Numbered from the stretch's first letter, positions 1 through 5,682 are shown. The stretch is DNA of 6,635 nt from Ferroglobus sp. (GCA_015520115.1 WAQS01000168.1:1-6635); one strand, 5' to 3'. The notes: generated by a model from the letters alone, not told the origin. Numbers and translations are program-made.

Positions 1-337
1 AGTCCGCTCTTATCTCTGCCCACTTGTCATCGCTCTCGTAGACTCTAACTCTGACAACGCTCAATCCGCGATCCTTCAACCTTCTAAAGATTTCGAGACA
101 GATGTTCTCCGAAGTGGGAATTTCGATCACTTCGTTTATTATTCTATGGTCGAACTCCTTTAGTATATCTTTTAACTCTTTTTTCAAGTCGAGGAAGTCC
201 ATTACCATTCCGTTCTCTTTTACCTCTCCTTCAATTTCCACTTCGACTTTGAAGTTGTGTCCGTGGATCTTACCACATTTCCAGTGTTCGGGAATGTAGT
301 GAGCGGCACTAAACACTTCGCTTACTCCGATCCTCAT
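1..337 (-). CDS. queD: QueD, 6-carboxy-5,6,7,8-tetrahydropterin synthase (3' end cut by window edge)
   Basis: This gene is read on the minus strand and runs off the left edge after about 112 codons, close to the usual length of about 115-120, so only a few residues should be missing. QueD converts dihydroneopterin triphosphate to 6-carboxytetrahydropterin, the first pterin-specific step to preQ0. Visible family signatures are FSAAH (His13), KCGKIHGH (Cys21 as catalytic cysteine, His25 and His27 as zinc ligands with His13), FDHRIIN (Asp63/His64) and PTSEN (74-78), followed by a C-terminal VYES glutamate. Two start codons lie in tandem (340 and 337). I chose 337 because the SD-like GGGGGTGA at 342-349 then sits 4 nt away, as in the other genes here. 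The start overlaps the queE stop (TGATG), so translational coupling is likely. The archaeal pathway context (queE, queC adjacent) makes QueD much more likely than a biopterin-pathway PTPS. Confidence 0.93.
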   Translation of the reverse strand, partial: MRIGVSEVFSAAHYIPEHWKCGKIHGHNFKVEVEIEGEVKENGMVMDFLDLKKELKDILKEFDHRIINEVIEIPTSENICLEIFRRLKDRGLSVVRVRVYESDDKWAEIRAD

Positions 338-1011
338 CATCTCACCCCCAGATACTTGTGGACTTGAGGAATTACTCTTGCGTCGCTGAATTCGAGAATT
401 GCCTCCTGCAATTTTAAAATGTTTTCCCCGAATGTTCCGAAGATTGGTTGGAGGACGAAACACCTAACGTAGTCTTTAATTTCCATCGCTGAATTTAACA
501 CTTCCTCGAAATTGAACTTTGGGGGGAGAACTATTTTGCAGAAGGTCACCCTCTTTCTCGTATCTCTCAGAATTTTGTAACATTTAACGGTCCTTTCGAA
601 AACTTCATCGTAATTTTTCACCGCTTCTCTAACCTTTAGATCTCCGGCTACTATGTCGAAAAACCTAACCTTCTTAGCCTCTTCGGGAAGGGTCATGTTT
701 GACTCAAGGTAAAATTTCTTGGTTTTTTCGAGAGCAGCTATAAAGTCTGCGTAAAGTAGAGGCTCGCCTCCTGTAAACGAGACGGAATGAATTCTCTCGC
801 TCTCATCTATTATTTTCTGTACGTAAGATATTTCGACGGGGTTTTTCCTCACCTCATCGTAAGCGTAGTTAACGCAATCTTCATTGTACGTTGTGTCGCA
901 GTAGTAGCAGTTTAGGTTGCATCCGTAGAACCTGATGAAAAGCTGTCTAACACCGCAGAAAATCCCTTCTCCTTGGATTGAGTAAAAAATTTCACTGATT
1001 TTTGCCTTCAT
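337..1011 (-). CDS. queE: QueE, 7-carboxy-7-deazaguanine synthase (radical SAM)
   Basis: A 224-residue radical S-adenosylmethionine enzyme that rearranges 6-carboxytetrahydropterin to 7-carboxy-7-deazaguanine, the middle step of preQ0 synthesis. The N-terminus (EIFYSIQGEG, residues 7-16) is the typical QueE opening. The [4Fe-4S] ligands are Cys31, Cys35 and Cys38 (CNLNCYYC, C-x3-C-x2-C, followed by Asp39-Thr40), and the SAM-binding TGGEPLL motif is at 80-86. The length fits the short QueE family. The start ATG lies 20 nt inside the end of queC, and the stop overlaps the queD start, so the three enzymes are co-transcribed and probably translationally coupled. A purine-rich GAGGAGAAG (1022-1030) inside the queC tail may serve as a ribosome site, although its spacing to ATG is rather long. 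Nothing in the sequence suggests damage. Confidence 0.95.
   Translation of the reverse strand: MKAKISEIFYSIQGEGIFCGVRQLFIRFYGCNLNCYYCDTTYNEDCVNYAYDEVRKNPVEISYVQKIIDESERIHSVSFTGGEPLLYADFIAALEKTKKFYLESNMTLPEEAKKVRFFDIVAGDLKVREAVKNYDEVFERTVKCYKILRDTRKRVTFCKIVLPPKFNFEEVLNSAMEIKDYVRCFVLQPIFGTFGENILKLQEAILEFSDARVIPQVHKYLGVR
342..349 (-). promoter_or_regulatory. Shine-Dalgarno site of queD
   Basis: GGGGGTGA on the minus strand differs in one base from the ideal GGAGGTGA. It lies inside the last codons of queE and favours the second of two tandem ATG codons (337) as the queD start. Confidence 0.6.
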
Positions 1012-1723
1012 ATTCTTTCTTCTTCTCCTCGTAAATCTTCACAGCTCTCTCCCATTCTTCATCGCTTAAAAGCGGATCCTTGGCGTTGTTGAGAAGAAAC
1101 GCTTCGGTTCTTTCCAAGCAAGTTCCGCAGCTGAGGCACGGTCTTTCTCCCCCTTCGTAGCAGCTCCAAGTGTGCTCGTAAGGAACTTTAAGCTCCAAGC
1201 CGAGCTTGACGATCTCCGCTTTAGTCATGTCGACGAAGGGAGCACGAAGCTCTACCGGAGTCCAGAGGTTTCCAAGGTATAAAGCCGTGTCCAACGCTTT
1301 TACGAACTCCTTTCTGCAATCGGGGTATATGCTGTAGTCGCTTTTGTGAGCAGCGTAGAAAACTTCTCCAGCTCCGATTTTGACAGCGTATCCGGCAGCT
1401 ATTGAGAGGAGTATCATGTTCCTGTTCGGAACGATCGTTCTCCTTTGGACTTCTTCCGTGTAAAAGGCTTTAGGCACATCTTCATTTGACGTCAGCGCTC
1501 CTTTGGCTATGAGTTCGTGGATGGAAGAGATGTCAACGACCTTATGCTCGACCTTTCCGACTTTCTTAGCTTCTTTAACTATCCTTTTTGAATACTCTAT
1601 CTCCTTAAAGTGCTTCTGTCCGTAGTAGAAGGTTAGAGCGTGAACTTCGTATCCTTCCTTCAGTAGGTAATAGAGCAGAGTTGAGCTATCTATTCCTCCG
1701 CTTAGTATGAGAACTCCTCTCAT
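992..1723 (-). CDS. queC: QueC, 7-cyano-7-deazaguanine (preQ0) synthase
   Basis: A 243-residue ATP-dependent enzyme that converts 7-carboxy-7-deazaguanine and ammonia into preQ0. The PP-loop pyrophosphatase signature SGGIDSS is at residues 8-14, and the VPNRN motif at 98-102. The C-terminal zinc site is complete: Cys188, Cys196, Cys199 and Cys202 (in SCYEGGERPCLSCGTC). In archaea preQ0 is the substrate of tRNA-guanine transglycosylase, which installs it at G15 on the way to archaeosine; neither TGT nor the final amidating enzyme is in this window. The start ATG follows a perfect AGGAGGTGA ribosome site at 1727-1735, embedded in the end of the upstream small gene, with only 3 nt between that gene's stop and this start. 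The lysine/glutamate-rich tail overlaps the queE start by 20 nt. Confidence 0.96.
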   Translation of the reverse strand: MRGVLILSGGIDSSTLLYYLLKEGYEVHALTFYYGQKHFKEIEYSKRIVKEAKKVGKVEHKVVDISSIHELIAKGALTSNEDVPKAFYTEEVQRRTIVPNRNMILLSIAAGYAVKIGAGEVFYAAHKSDYSIYPDCRKEFVKALDTALYLGNLWTPVELRAPFVDMTKAEIVKLGLELKVPYEHTWSCYEGGERPCLSCGTCLERTEAFLLNNAKDPLLSDEEWERAVKIYEEKKKEYEGKNQ

Positions 1724-1726
1724 GCT

Positions 1727-1735
1727 TCACCTCCT
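1727..1735 (-). promoter_or_regulatory. Shine-Dalgarno site of queC, made of the Arg-Arg-stop codons of the upstream gene
   Basis: AGG AGG TGA is the last two sense codons and stop of the 98-residue gene. It is also a full-length match to the anti-SD of 16S rRNA, 3 nt before the queC ATG. Ribosomes terminating on the small gene would be positioned directly to start queC. Confidence 0.85.
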
Positions 1736-2023
1736 GATTCTGTATTTTTTGAATCCAAGGGAAGTTAAAGCTTTGCACCACAGTTCAACTTCCTCCTTCA
1801 CCCTTTCATCGATAAAGCAAGCACCACTTTCGTCGATAAATGCTGCAAGCTCATCGTCAAGGTAAAAAGAAACTCTTTCCCTCTCAATTCTGATTTCAAT
1901 TGGTTCGTCGTAGATAATTAAGGTTTCTCCAATCTTTACCGCTTTTTCTCCGAGTATTTTTTCGAGAATTTCCCTCCTTTCAGAGATTTTTTTATAAACC
2001 TGTTTCCAGTCCACAAGAAACAT
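1727..2023 (-). CDS. Uncharacterised 98-residue protein, first gene of the preQ0 operon
   Basis: I do not recognise this protein. It is small, strongly charged and without membrane segments or a signal peptide. An N-terminal amphipathic helix (about residues 5-27, rich in Lys/Glu/Arg) is followed by alternating hydrophobic strands (about 28-70, TLIIYDEPIEIRIE then RVSFYLDDELAAFIDES) and a C-terminal helix (about 73-91). This suggests a compact alpha/beta cytosolic fold. It has two cysteines (in GACF and LWCK) but no metal-binding pattern. Only 3 nt separate it from queC, and its final codons form the queC ribosome site, so it is transcribed with the preQ0 genes and may be coupled to them in translation. 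No SD precedes the ATG, which fits a leaderless message. A GTG at 2014 (residue 4) is an alternative start that lies nearer the transcription start expected from the TATA element at 2034-2041. Confidence 0.75.
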   Translation of the reverse strand: MFLVDWKQVYKKISERREILEKILGEKAVKIGETLIIYDEPIEIRIERERVSFYLDDELAAFIDESGACFIDERVKEEVELWCKALTSLGFKKYRIRR

Positions 2024-2033
2024 CTTTGCAAAG

Positions 2034-2041
2034 ATTTAAAA
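2034..2041. promoter_or_regulatory. TATA-like element in the divergent promoter (que operon / reductase)
   Basis: ATTTAAAA contains the palindrome TTTAAA (2035-2040). Its centre lies about 26 nt before the plus-strand ATG at 2064, the standard archaeal TATA-to-start distance, so the reductase message is probably leaderless. On the minus strand the same element would place a start at about 2011, just inside the annotated ATG (2023) and next to an in-frame GTG (2014). No other AT-rich box is visible in the 40-nt gap, so one element may serve both directions. Confidence 0.6.
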
Positions 2042-2063
2042 GTTGTTGTCGATTCGAGCTGCT

Positions 2064-3191
2064 ATGGATGTAGTTGTTGCGGGAGTTGGTGTTGCGGGAA
2101 GCTTCACCCTTCATTACCTTCCAAAGAATTTCGAAGTCGTCGGAATAGATAAAAGAACTAAACTTGGCTATCCCGTGGAGTGCGGGGAGATAGTTCCGGT
2201 TAAAAGGGAAATGAAAGACCTTTTACCGAATCTGGACGATTACTCTATTTTCGAAATTCCGAAAAAGTTCGAAAGCAACAGAACGAAGTGTATGAAATTC
2301 ATTCTTCCAAATGGTAAGGAAATAGATGTCGAGTTCGAAATGCACGTGATAAAGAGGGATGAAATGATCAGGACGTTGGCGGAAAATTCAGGGCATAAGC
2401 TAATCCTTGGAAAGATGTTCGACTTCGATGGAGATGTGATTGTGGACGGGAAGAAAATTGAAAGCAAAGTCGTTATCGGTTGCGACGGTGCAAATTCGAG
2501 AATTAGGAGAAGGCTTGGCTTAAAATTCGAAATTTCTCCAGCAAAGCAGTACGTCGTCAGAGGATTTGAAGGAGAGGAAGACACGATATACATGTACGTG
2601 GGGAGGAAAATTGCCGCCGGGGGATATGCTTGGATAATTCCTAAGGGAGAGGGTTTGGCAAACGTTGGGACTGGGTTTAGGGTAGAATACGCTGAGAGGG
2701 GGGATAACATTCACAAAGCCCTTGACAGGTTTTTGAGAGAGTATCCCTACAGCAGCTGGATGCTTAAAAAAGCTGAGATAATTCAGAAAATTGGGGCGGT
2801 CGTTCCTATTGACTTGCCAGTGAAAAGCGTTCACGGAAAAGTGATTTTGGCGGGAGATTCGGCGAGCATGATAATAAGTCATGTCGGAGCGGGAATTCCT
2901 CCTTCCATGGTTGCCGGGAAAATAGCCGCCGAAGTCGTTACGGAATTTCTTAACGGAAGAGTGGAGCTTGAGGAATACGAGAGGAGGTGGAAGAATGCTA
3001 TGTACGATGTTATGGTTAGAAGTAACTACTTAAAGAGAATGTGGGATAAAATAGCAGAGAGGGACGAGAGGGTGAACAAGCTCTTCAGAATCGTAAGCGA
3101 AAAAGACATGAGCGCAATTTTGCGGGCTAAAATTCCAATGAAAATTAGATTAGCGTCGTTTTTACTACCCATAGTTACGACATTTTTGTAA
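2064..3191 (+). CDS. Geranylgeranyl reductase family FAD-dependent oxidoreductase
   Basis: A 375-residue flavoprotein. The N-terminal Rossmann motif AGVGVAGS (glycines 7, 9, 12) and Asp29 bind FAD. PVECGE (37-42) carries the Cys characteristic of geranylgeranyl reductases. CDGANSRIRR (140-149) is the DG motif, GYAWIIPKG (187-195) is the family-specific YxWxxPK signature, and LAGDSA (262-267) is the second FAD-binding GD motif, followed by a glycine-containing VGAGIPP segment. Archaeal members hydrogenate isoprenoid chains of membrane lipids or of other prenyl compounds. Archaea usually carry several paralogues, so the exact substrate cannot be assigned here. The start is set at ATG 2064 because the Rossmann fold begins immediately after it and the TATA box lies 26 nt upstream; a TTG at 2043 would extend past the expected transcription start. 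No SD precedes it. It is divergent from the que operon. Confidence 0.88.
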   Translation: MDVVVAGVGVAGSFTLHYLPKNFEVVGIDKRTKLGYPVECGEIVPVKREMKDLLPNLDDYSIFEIPKKFESNRTKCMKFILPNGKEIDVEFEMHVIKRDEMIRTLAENSGHKLILGKMFDFDGDVIVDGKKIESKVVIGCDGANSRIRRRLGLKFEISPAKQYVVRGFEGEEDTIYMYVGRKIAAGGYAWIIPKGEGLANVGTGFRVEYAERGDNIHKALDRFLREYPYSSWMLKKAEIIQKIGAVVPIDLPVKSVHGKVILAGDSASMIISHVGAGIPPSMVAGKIAAEVVTEFLNGRVELEEYERRWKNAMYDVMVRSNYLKRMWDKIAERDERVNKLFRIVSEKDMSAILRAKIPMKIRLASFLLPIVTTFL

Positions 3192-3206
3192 GAAAAACTT
3201 TTAATG
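3192..3206 (+). promoter_or_regulatory. BRE/TATA promoter of the winged-helix gene
   Basis: GAAAAACTTTTAATG combines a purine-rich BRE-like stretch with a TATA box centred near 3202. It directly follows the stop of the reductase gene. The expected start is about 3228, giving a leader of about 17 nt that contains the SD at 3235. The first 12 bases recur exactly on the minus strand at 4994-5005. Confidence 0.6.
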
Positions 3207-3234
3207 AAACGCTTGGATAGTAGAAAAATATTCG

Positions 3235-3241
3235 GGTGATC
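3235..3241 (+). promoter_or_regulatory. Shine-Dalgarno site of the winged-helix gene
   Basis: GGTGATC matches the complement of the 16S rRNA 3' end and sits 3 nt before ATG 3245. It decides the start in favour of 3245, because the upstream in-frame GTG at 3236 lies inside this site. Confidence 0.7.
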
Positions 3242-3244
3242 GAG

Positions 3245-3706
3245 ATGAGCCTTGAAAAAATGTTTCTCCACGAAAAAGTTGTGGACATTCTTTTAAAGAT
3301 CCTTGAAGTTGAGAAGAGCGGAAAAGTGCCGTATCCGCTGAAAATTTCTAAGGAGGTAGGGTCTCCGTACAGCTACATTTCCAAGGTTCTCAGCGAATTC
3401 GAAAAACATGCGCTTATAGAGAGCGAAATGAAGGGTAGGAAAAGGACGGTAAAGCTAACGGAAGACGGAAGGAGAGTTGCGGAACTTCTGCAAAAGCTTA
3501 AAGAAGAGCTAAAAAAGGATTTTGTCGCAAGGAGGAAGCTTGCGATACTGAACTCGTTCGTTCAAAACCTCAACGGCTCGAACGCTAAAGAAGAGACGGT
3601 ATTGCCCCTCTTAGCCGAAGTGAGAAACTTAAAAAATACTGATGACGTGGAAGTGAGGGAGAAAGCCGAAAGCCTCGAAAAGTCATTAATGGATATGCTC
3701 GAATGA
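3245..3706 (+). CDS. Small winged-helix transcriptional regulator with C-terminal helical tail
   Basis: A 153-residue protein with an N-terminal DNA-binding domain of MarR/ArsR-like winged-helix type. The first helix is at about 8-24, the helix-turn-helix at about 31-56 (PLKISKEV, then SPYSYISKVLSEFEKHALIE, in which serines and tyrosines open the recognition helix), and the wing at about 60-73 (KGRKRTVKLTEDGRR). The rest (about 74-153) is charged and helical, likely for dimerisation, with no ligand domain or cysteines. The gene has its own TATA box and SD. Its stop overlaps the start of the M20 peptidase (ATGA), so the two are one transcription unit, and control of that peptidase or autoregulation is a reasonable inference. 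Its real target is unknown. The start at 3245 is chosen by the SD rather than the GTG at 3236. Confidence 0.82.
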   Translation: MSLEKMFLHEKVVDILLKILEVEKSGKVPYPLKISKEVGSPYSYISKVLSEFEKHALIESEMKGRKRTVKLTEDGRRVAELLQKLKEELKKDFVARRKLAILNSFVQNLNGSNAKEETVLPLLAEVRNLKNTDDVEVREKAESLEKSLMDMLE

Positions 3707-4902
3707 TGGAGAAGGTTTTTGAGAAAGTAGAAAGCTACAGGAACTTTTCCATAGAAGTTCTTTCGAAGCTTATCGAAATAAAAGCTCTTTCTCCAGAGAA
3801 CGGAGGGGATGGAGAAAGCGAAAAGGCAGAGTACGTTGAATCTCTTCTTGACAACTTAAAGGTTAGGAGATATGACGCAAAGGACGACCGCGTAAGCTCT
3901 GGCATTCGCCCTAACATAGTGGCTGAGCTTGAGGGAGAAGAGAAGAGGAGGCTTTGGATTGTCACGCATCTTGATGTTGTTCCGGAAGGGGACATCTCTT
4001 TGTGGGAGAGCGACCCGTTTAAAGCAGTTTACAAGGATGGCAAAGTCTATGGGAGGGGGAGCGAAGATAACGGACAGAGTTTGGTCGCTTCGATAATAGC
4101 GGCTAAAGCCTTAATAGATCTCGAAATCGTTCCGAAGCTGACGCTATCTTTAGCCTTCGTTTCCGACGAGGAGACCGGAAGCAAGTACGGAATTCAGCAT
4201 CTAATAAACTTGGGCGTTTTTCGTAAGGACGATTTAATTCTCGTTCCCGATGCCGGTTTTCCGAAGGGAGATCATATAGAGATCGCTGAGAAAAACATCC
4301 TTTGGTTGAAGATCACGGTTTTGGGAAAGCAAGGGCATGCGAGCAGACCGGATCTGTTTAAAAATGCAAACAGAAAGGCAATGCAGTTGCTTGTCGAACT
4401 CGATAGGGCGTTGCACGAGAAGTTCTCTAAGAGAAACAACCTGTTCAATCCGCCTTACTCCACCTTCGAGCCGACGAAGAGGGAGAAGAACGTGGATAAC
4501 GTGAATACGATTCCGGGGAGAGATGTTAGCTACATCGACTGCCGGGTTCTGCCGGAGTATAAGAACGAAGAAGTGATAGAATTCGTCAAGGAATTCGTTA
4601 AGAGAAAGAAAGAAGATTTCGAAATTTTCGTTGATGTAATCCAAGATGAGAGCTCTCCCCCGACAAGAGAAGACAGCGAGATCGTTCAGAGGTTGAGGAG
4701 AGCGATAAAAGTTGCAAGAAACATAGATGCCAAGCTTTGCGGAATCGGAGGAAACACTTGCGCAGCATTCTTCAGAAAAGCCGGGTTGGAAACTGCCGTT
4801 TGGAGCACTACGGACGGAAAAGCTCACGAACCGAATGAATATGCGAAAATAGACAACCTGATAGAGGATGCAAAGGTTTTCGCTTTGCTACCAATCCTTT
4901 AA
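3703..4902 (+). CDS. M20 family metallopeptidase (ArgE/DapE/dipeptidase type)
   Basis: A 399-residue zinc-dependent hydrolase of the M20/ArgE-DapE superfamily (cleavage of amino-acid amides or small peptides). Metal ligands are visible in order: His89 with Asp91 (THLDVVPEGD), Asp122 (GRGSEDNGQS), the DEETGS motif (155-160, acid/base Glu followed by bridging Glu), Asp183 (VPDAG) and His375 (AHEPNEY). The lid/dimerisation domain inserts at about 195-315 and has the GKQGHASRP signature (His212). Length and order of motifs are normal for the family. M20 substrates (acyl-ornithine, succinyl-diaminopimelate, acetyl-lysine-like compounds, dipeptides) cannot be told apart by eye, and no amino-acid biosynthesis genes are adjacent. 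It overlaps the winged-helix gene by 4 nt, and a second ATG at 3706 is equally possible. It has no signal peptide, so it is cytosolic. Confidence 0.9.
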   Translation: MMEKVFEKVESYRNFSIEVLSKLIEIKALSPENGGDGESEKAEYVESLLDNLKVRRYDAKDDRVSSGIRPNIVAELEGEEKRRLWIVTHLDVVPEGDISLWESDPFKAVYKDGKVYGRGSEDNGQSLVASIIAAKALIDLEIVPKLTLSLAFVSDEETGSKYGIQHLINLGVFRKDDLILVPDAGFPKGDHIEIAEKNILWLKITVLGKQGHASRPDLFKNANRKAMQLLVELDRALHEKFSKRNNLFNPPYSTFEPTKREKNVDNVNTIPGRDVSYIDCRVLPEYKNEEVIEFVKEFVKRKKEDFEIFVDVIQDESSPPTREDSEIVQRLRRAIKVARNIDAKLCGIGGNTCAAFFRKAGLETAVWSTTDGKAHEPNEYAKIDNLIEDAKVFALLPIL

Positions 4903-4909
4903 AAGGAAA
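4901..4909 (-). terminator. T-rich tract ending the H/ACA transcript
   Basis: TTTCCTTTT on the minus strand starts 2 nt after the ACA box. Archaeal transcripts commonly stop on such pyrimidine/T runs. It reaches only the stop codon of the convergent peptidase gene. Confidence 0.4.
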
Positions 4910-4969
4910 CTGTAGCTCCGCCAACCGACCCGTGCTCATGCTTGTCACACGGGCGTGAGAGGCGGAGCC
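4908..4969 (-). ncRNA. Candidate H/ACA guide RNA (single hairpin, K-loop type)
   Basis: Read on the minus strand, the gap between the convergent peptidase and CcmC-like genes folds into one hairpin with archaeal H/ACA layout. The lower stem is 9 bp, 4969-4961 with 4922-4914 (GGCTCCGCC/GGCGGAGCT, eight Watson-Crick pairs plus a terminal G-U). The pocket strands are TCTCAC (4960-4955) and CGGTT (4927-4923). The upper stem is 4954-4947 with 4935-4928 (CCCGTG/CACGGG core, closed by G-U at each end). A K-loop follows with GA at 4946-4945 facing GA at 4937-4936 around a 7-nt loop. ACA (4913-4911) directly follows the lower stem. The pocket base lies 14-15 nt from ACA, matching the 14-16 nt family rule. 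A TATA box at 4992-4999 predicts a start at about 4969, the first stem base, and a T-rich tract follows ACA. Its role would be to guide the Cbf5/L7Ae/Nop10/Gar1 complex to pseudouridylate rRNA. The alternative reading, a simple terminator hairpin, does not explain the ACA, GA pairs and pocket. Confidence 0.8.
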
Positions 4970-4990
4970 AATATAACTTTTGTTCTCTAA

Positions 4991-5590
4991 CTATAAAAGT
5001 TTTTCCTTGAATTTCAAGCTAAAGTCTCTTTGCGGCTCGTATAACTTTTTTATCGCCCTCGCAAGGTCAACGTAAATTGCGATCACTAAAGGAAACGTAA
5101 AAAAGTAAGGAAGGTAAAAGAGGAGGGGCATAGCGACTCTTTCAGGATGAAGCTGAAACTCAGCCAGAGTTGTGAGGTGGTAAAAATAGGCGATAAAAGC
5201 TGGGGAAAGGTACGAATAAGCTCTTGCTATTTTTCCGTCGAGGAAGCAGAGAAGGGTGTGGACGAATAGGAAGAGGAGGAGAATTAGGCTGAAGGTGAAC
5301 TTAGGCTCGGAAAGTATTACGCCTCCCCATGCTATTTGCATGAAGAAAGCCGAGATAGCAAGGTGTAGTGTTGCGAAAATCGTTGAAGAGATGGACAAGC
5401 TTTTAACGGTTTCAAGCTCAAGTTTGTGGTGAAAGAGTGGCAAAAACATCGCGGAGAAAATCGTCACAACTGTTACTGGCACGTGGAAGTAAACGAGCTT
5501 GTAGGCATTGCCGAGCCGTACTTCTTGGGGAAGCAGAATAATCAGGAGAATTGAAAAAACAAATAAAAATGCTTTCAGCGATGTTTTCAT
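4991..5590 (-). CDS. Divergent CcmC-like cytochrome c biogenesis / heme-handling membrane protein
   Basis: A 199-residue integral membrane protein with six predicted hydrophobic segments (about 4-21, 32-54, 67-87, 98-117, 125-145, 156-176) and a positively charged tail. The CcmC pattern is recognisable: YFHVP at 34-38 with His36, a WWD-like segment at 88-99, and LHPE at 147-150 with His148. The two histidines correspond to the heme ligands of CcmC. CcmC passes heme at the outer membrane face to the chaperone CcmE during cytochrome c maturation. The WWD segment is degenerate: aligned without gaps to WGxWWxWDPRLT it reads WGGVILSEPKFT. The first Trp-Gly, the Pro and the Thr are kept, Asp and Arg are replaced by Glu and Lys, and the other tryptophans are lost. 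No other ccm gene is adjacent. Length is a little below the usual 220-250. A leaderless start is likely, as the TATA box lies about 25 nt upstream and no SD is visible. Confidence 0.75.
   Translation of the reverse strand: MKTSLKAFLFVFSILLIILLPQEVRLGNAYKLVYFHVPVTVVTIFSAMFLPLFHHKLELETVKSLSISSTIFATLHLAISAFFMQIAWGGVILSEPKFTFSLILLLFLFVHTLLCFLDGKIARAYSYLSPAFIAYFYHLTTLAEFQLHPERVAMPLLFYLPYFFTFPLVIAIYVDLARAIKKLYEPQRDFSLKFKEKLL
4992..5005 (-). promoter_or_regulatory. BRE/TATA promoter of the H/ACA RNA, inside the end of the CcmC-like gene
   Basis: GAAAAACTTTTATA on the minus strand gives a BRE-like purine run and a TATA box centred near 4995, about 26 nt before position 4969, where the RNA stem begins. 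The box overlaps the last codons and stop of the CcmC-like gene. Its first 12 bases are identical to the promoter at 3192-3203. Confidence 0.7.
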
Positions 5591-5610
5591 AGCACTGAAT
5601 TCTTAAAACG

Positions 5611-5620
5611 ATTTAATAAA
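5611..5620 (-). promoter_or_regulatory. TATA box of the CcmC-like gene
   Basis: TTTATTAAAT on the minus strand is centred about 25 nt before ATG 5590, which would make the mRNA leaderless. No SD is present between them. Confidence 0.55.
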
Positions 5621-5682
5621 CGTTATTGAAAAGATTTTGGAAGAAGCTGGAGACCACTCTAAATCGTCTGATACACGAACAA

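Noticed and set aside
2240..2882. Long minus-strand open frames opposite the reductase gene
   Set aside because: They have no start signals, are serine/proline/phenylalanine-rich as expected from reading antisense to a coding gene, and lie opposite a gene with clear FAD motifs.
4234..4827. Minus-strand 197-residue open frame opposite the M20 peptidase
   Set aside because: It is a shadow of the peptidase, which carries every metal ligand; the antisense frame shows no family pattern.
4914..4969. Plus-strand rho-independent-like terminator for the peptidase gene
   Set aside because: The stem is followed by CAATATAAC rather than a T run on this strand, and the bulged, GA-containing layout fits an H/ACA RNA on the minus strand better. 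A side role in ending the peptidase transcript cannot be excluded.
5591..5682. Remnant of a PIN-domain toxin after the ribbon-helix-helix gene
   Set aside because: Short open frames exist in two minus-strand frames, but none shows a PIN-like start or acidic residues in the expected pattern.
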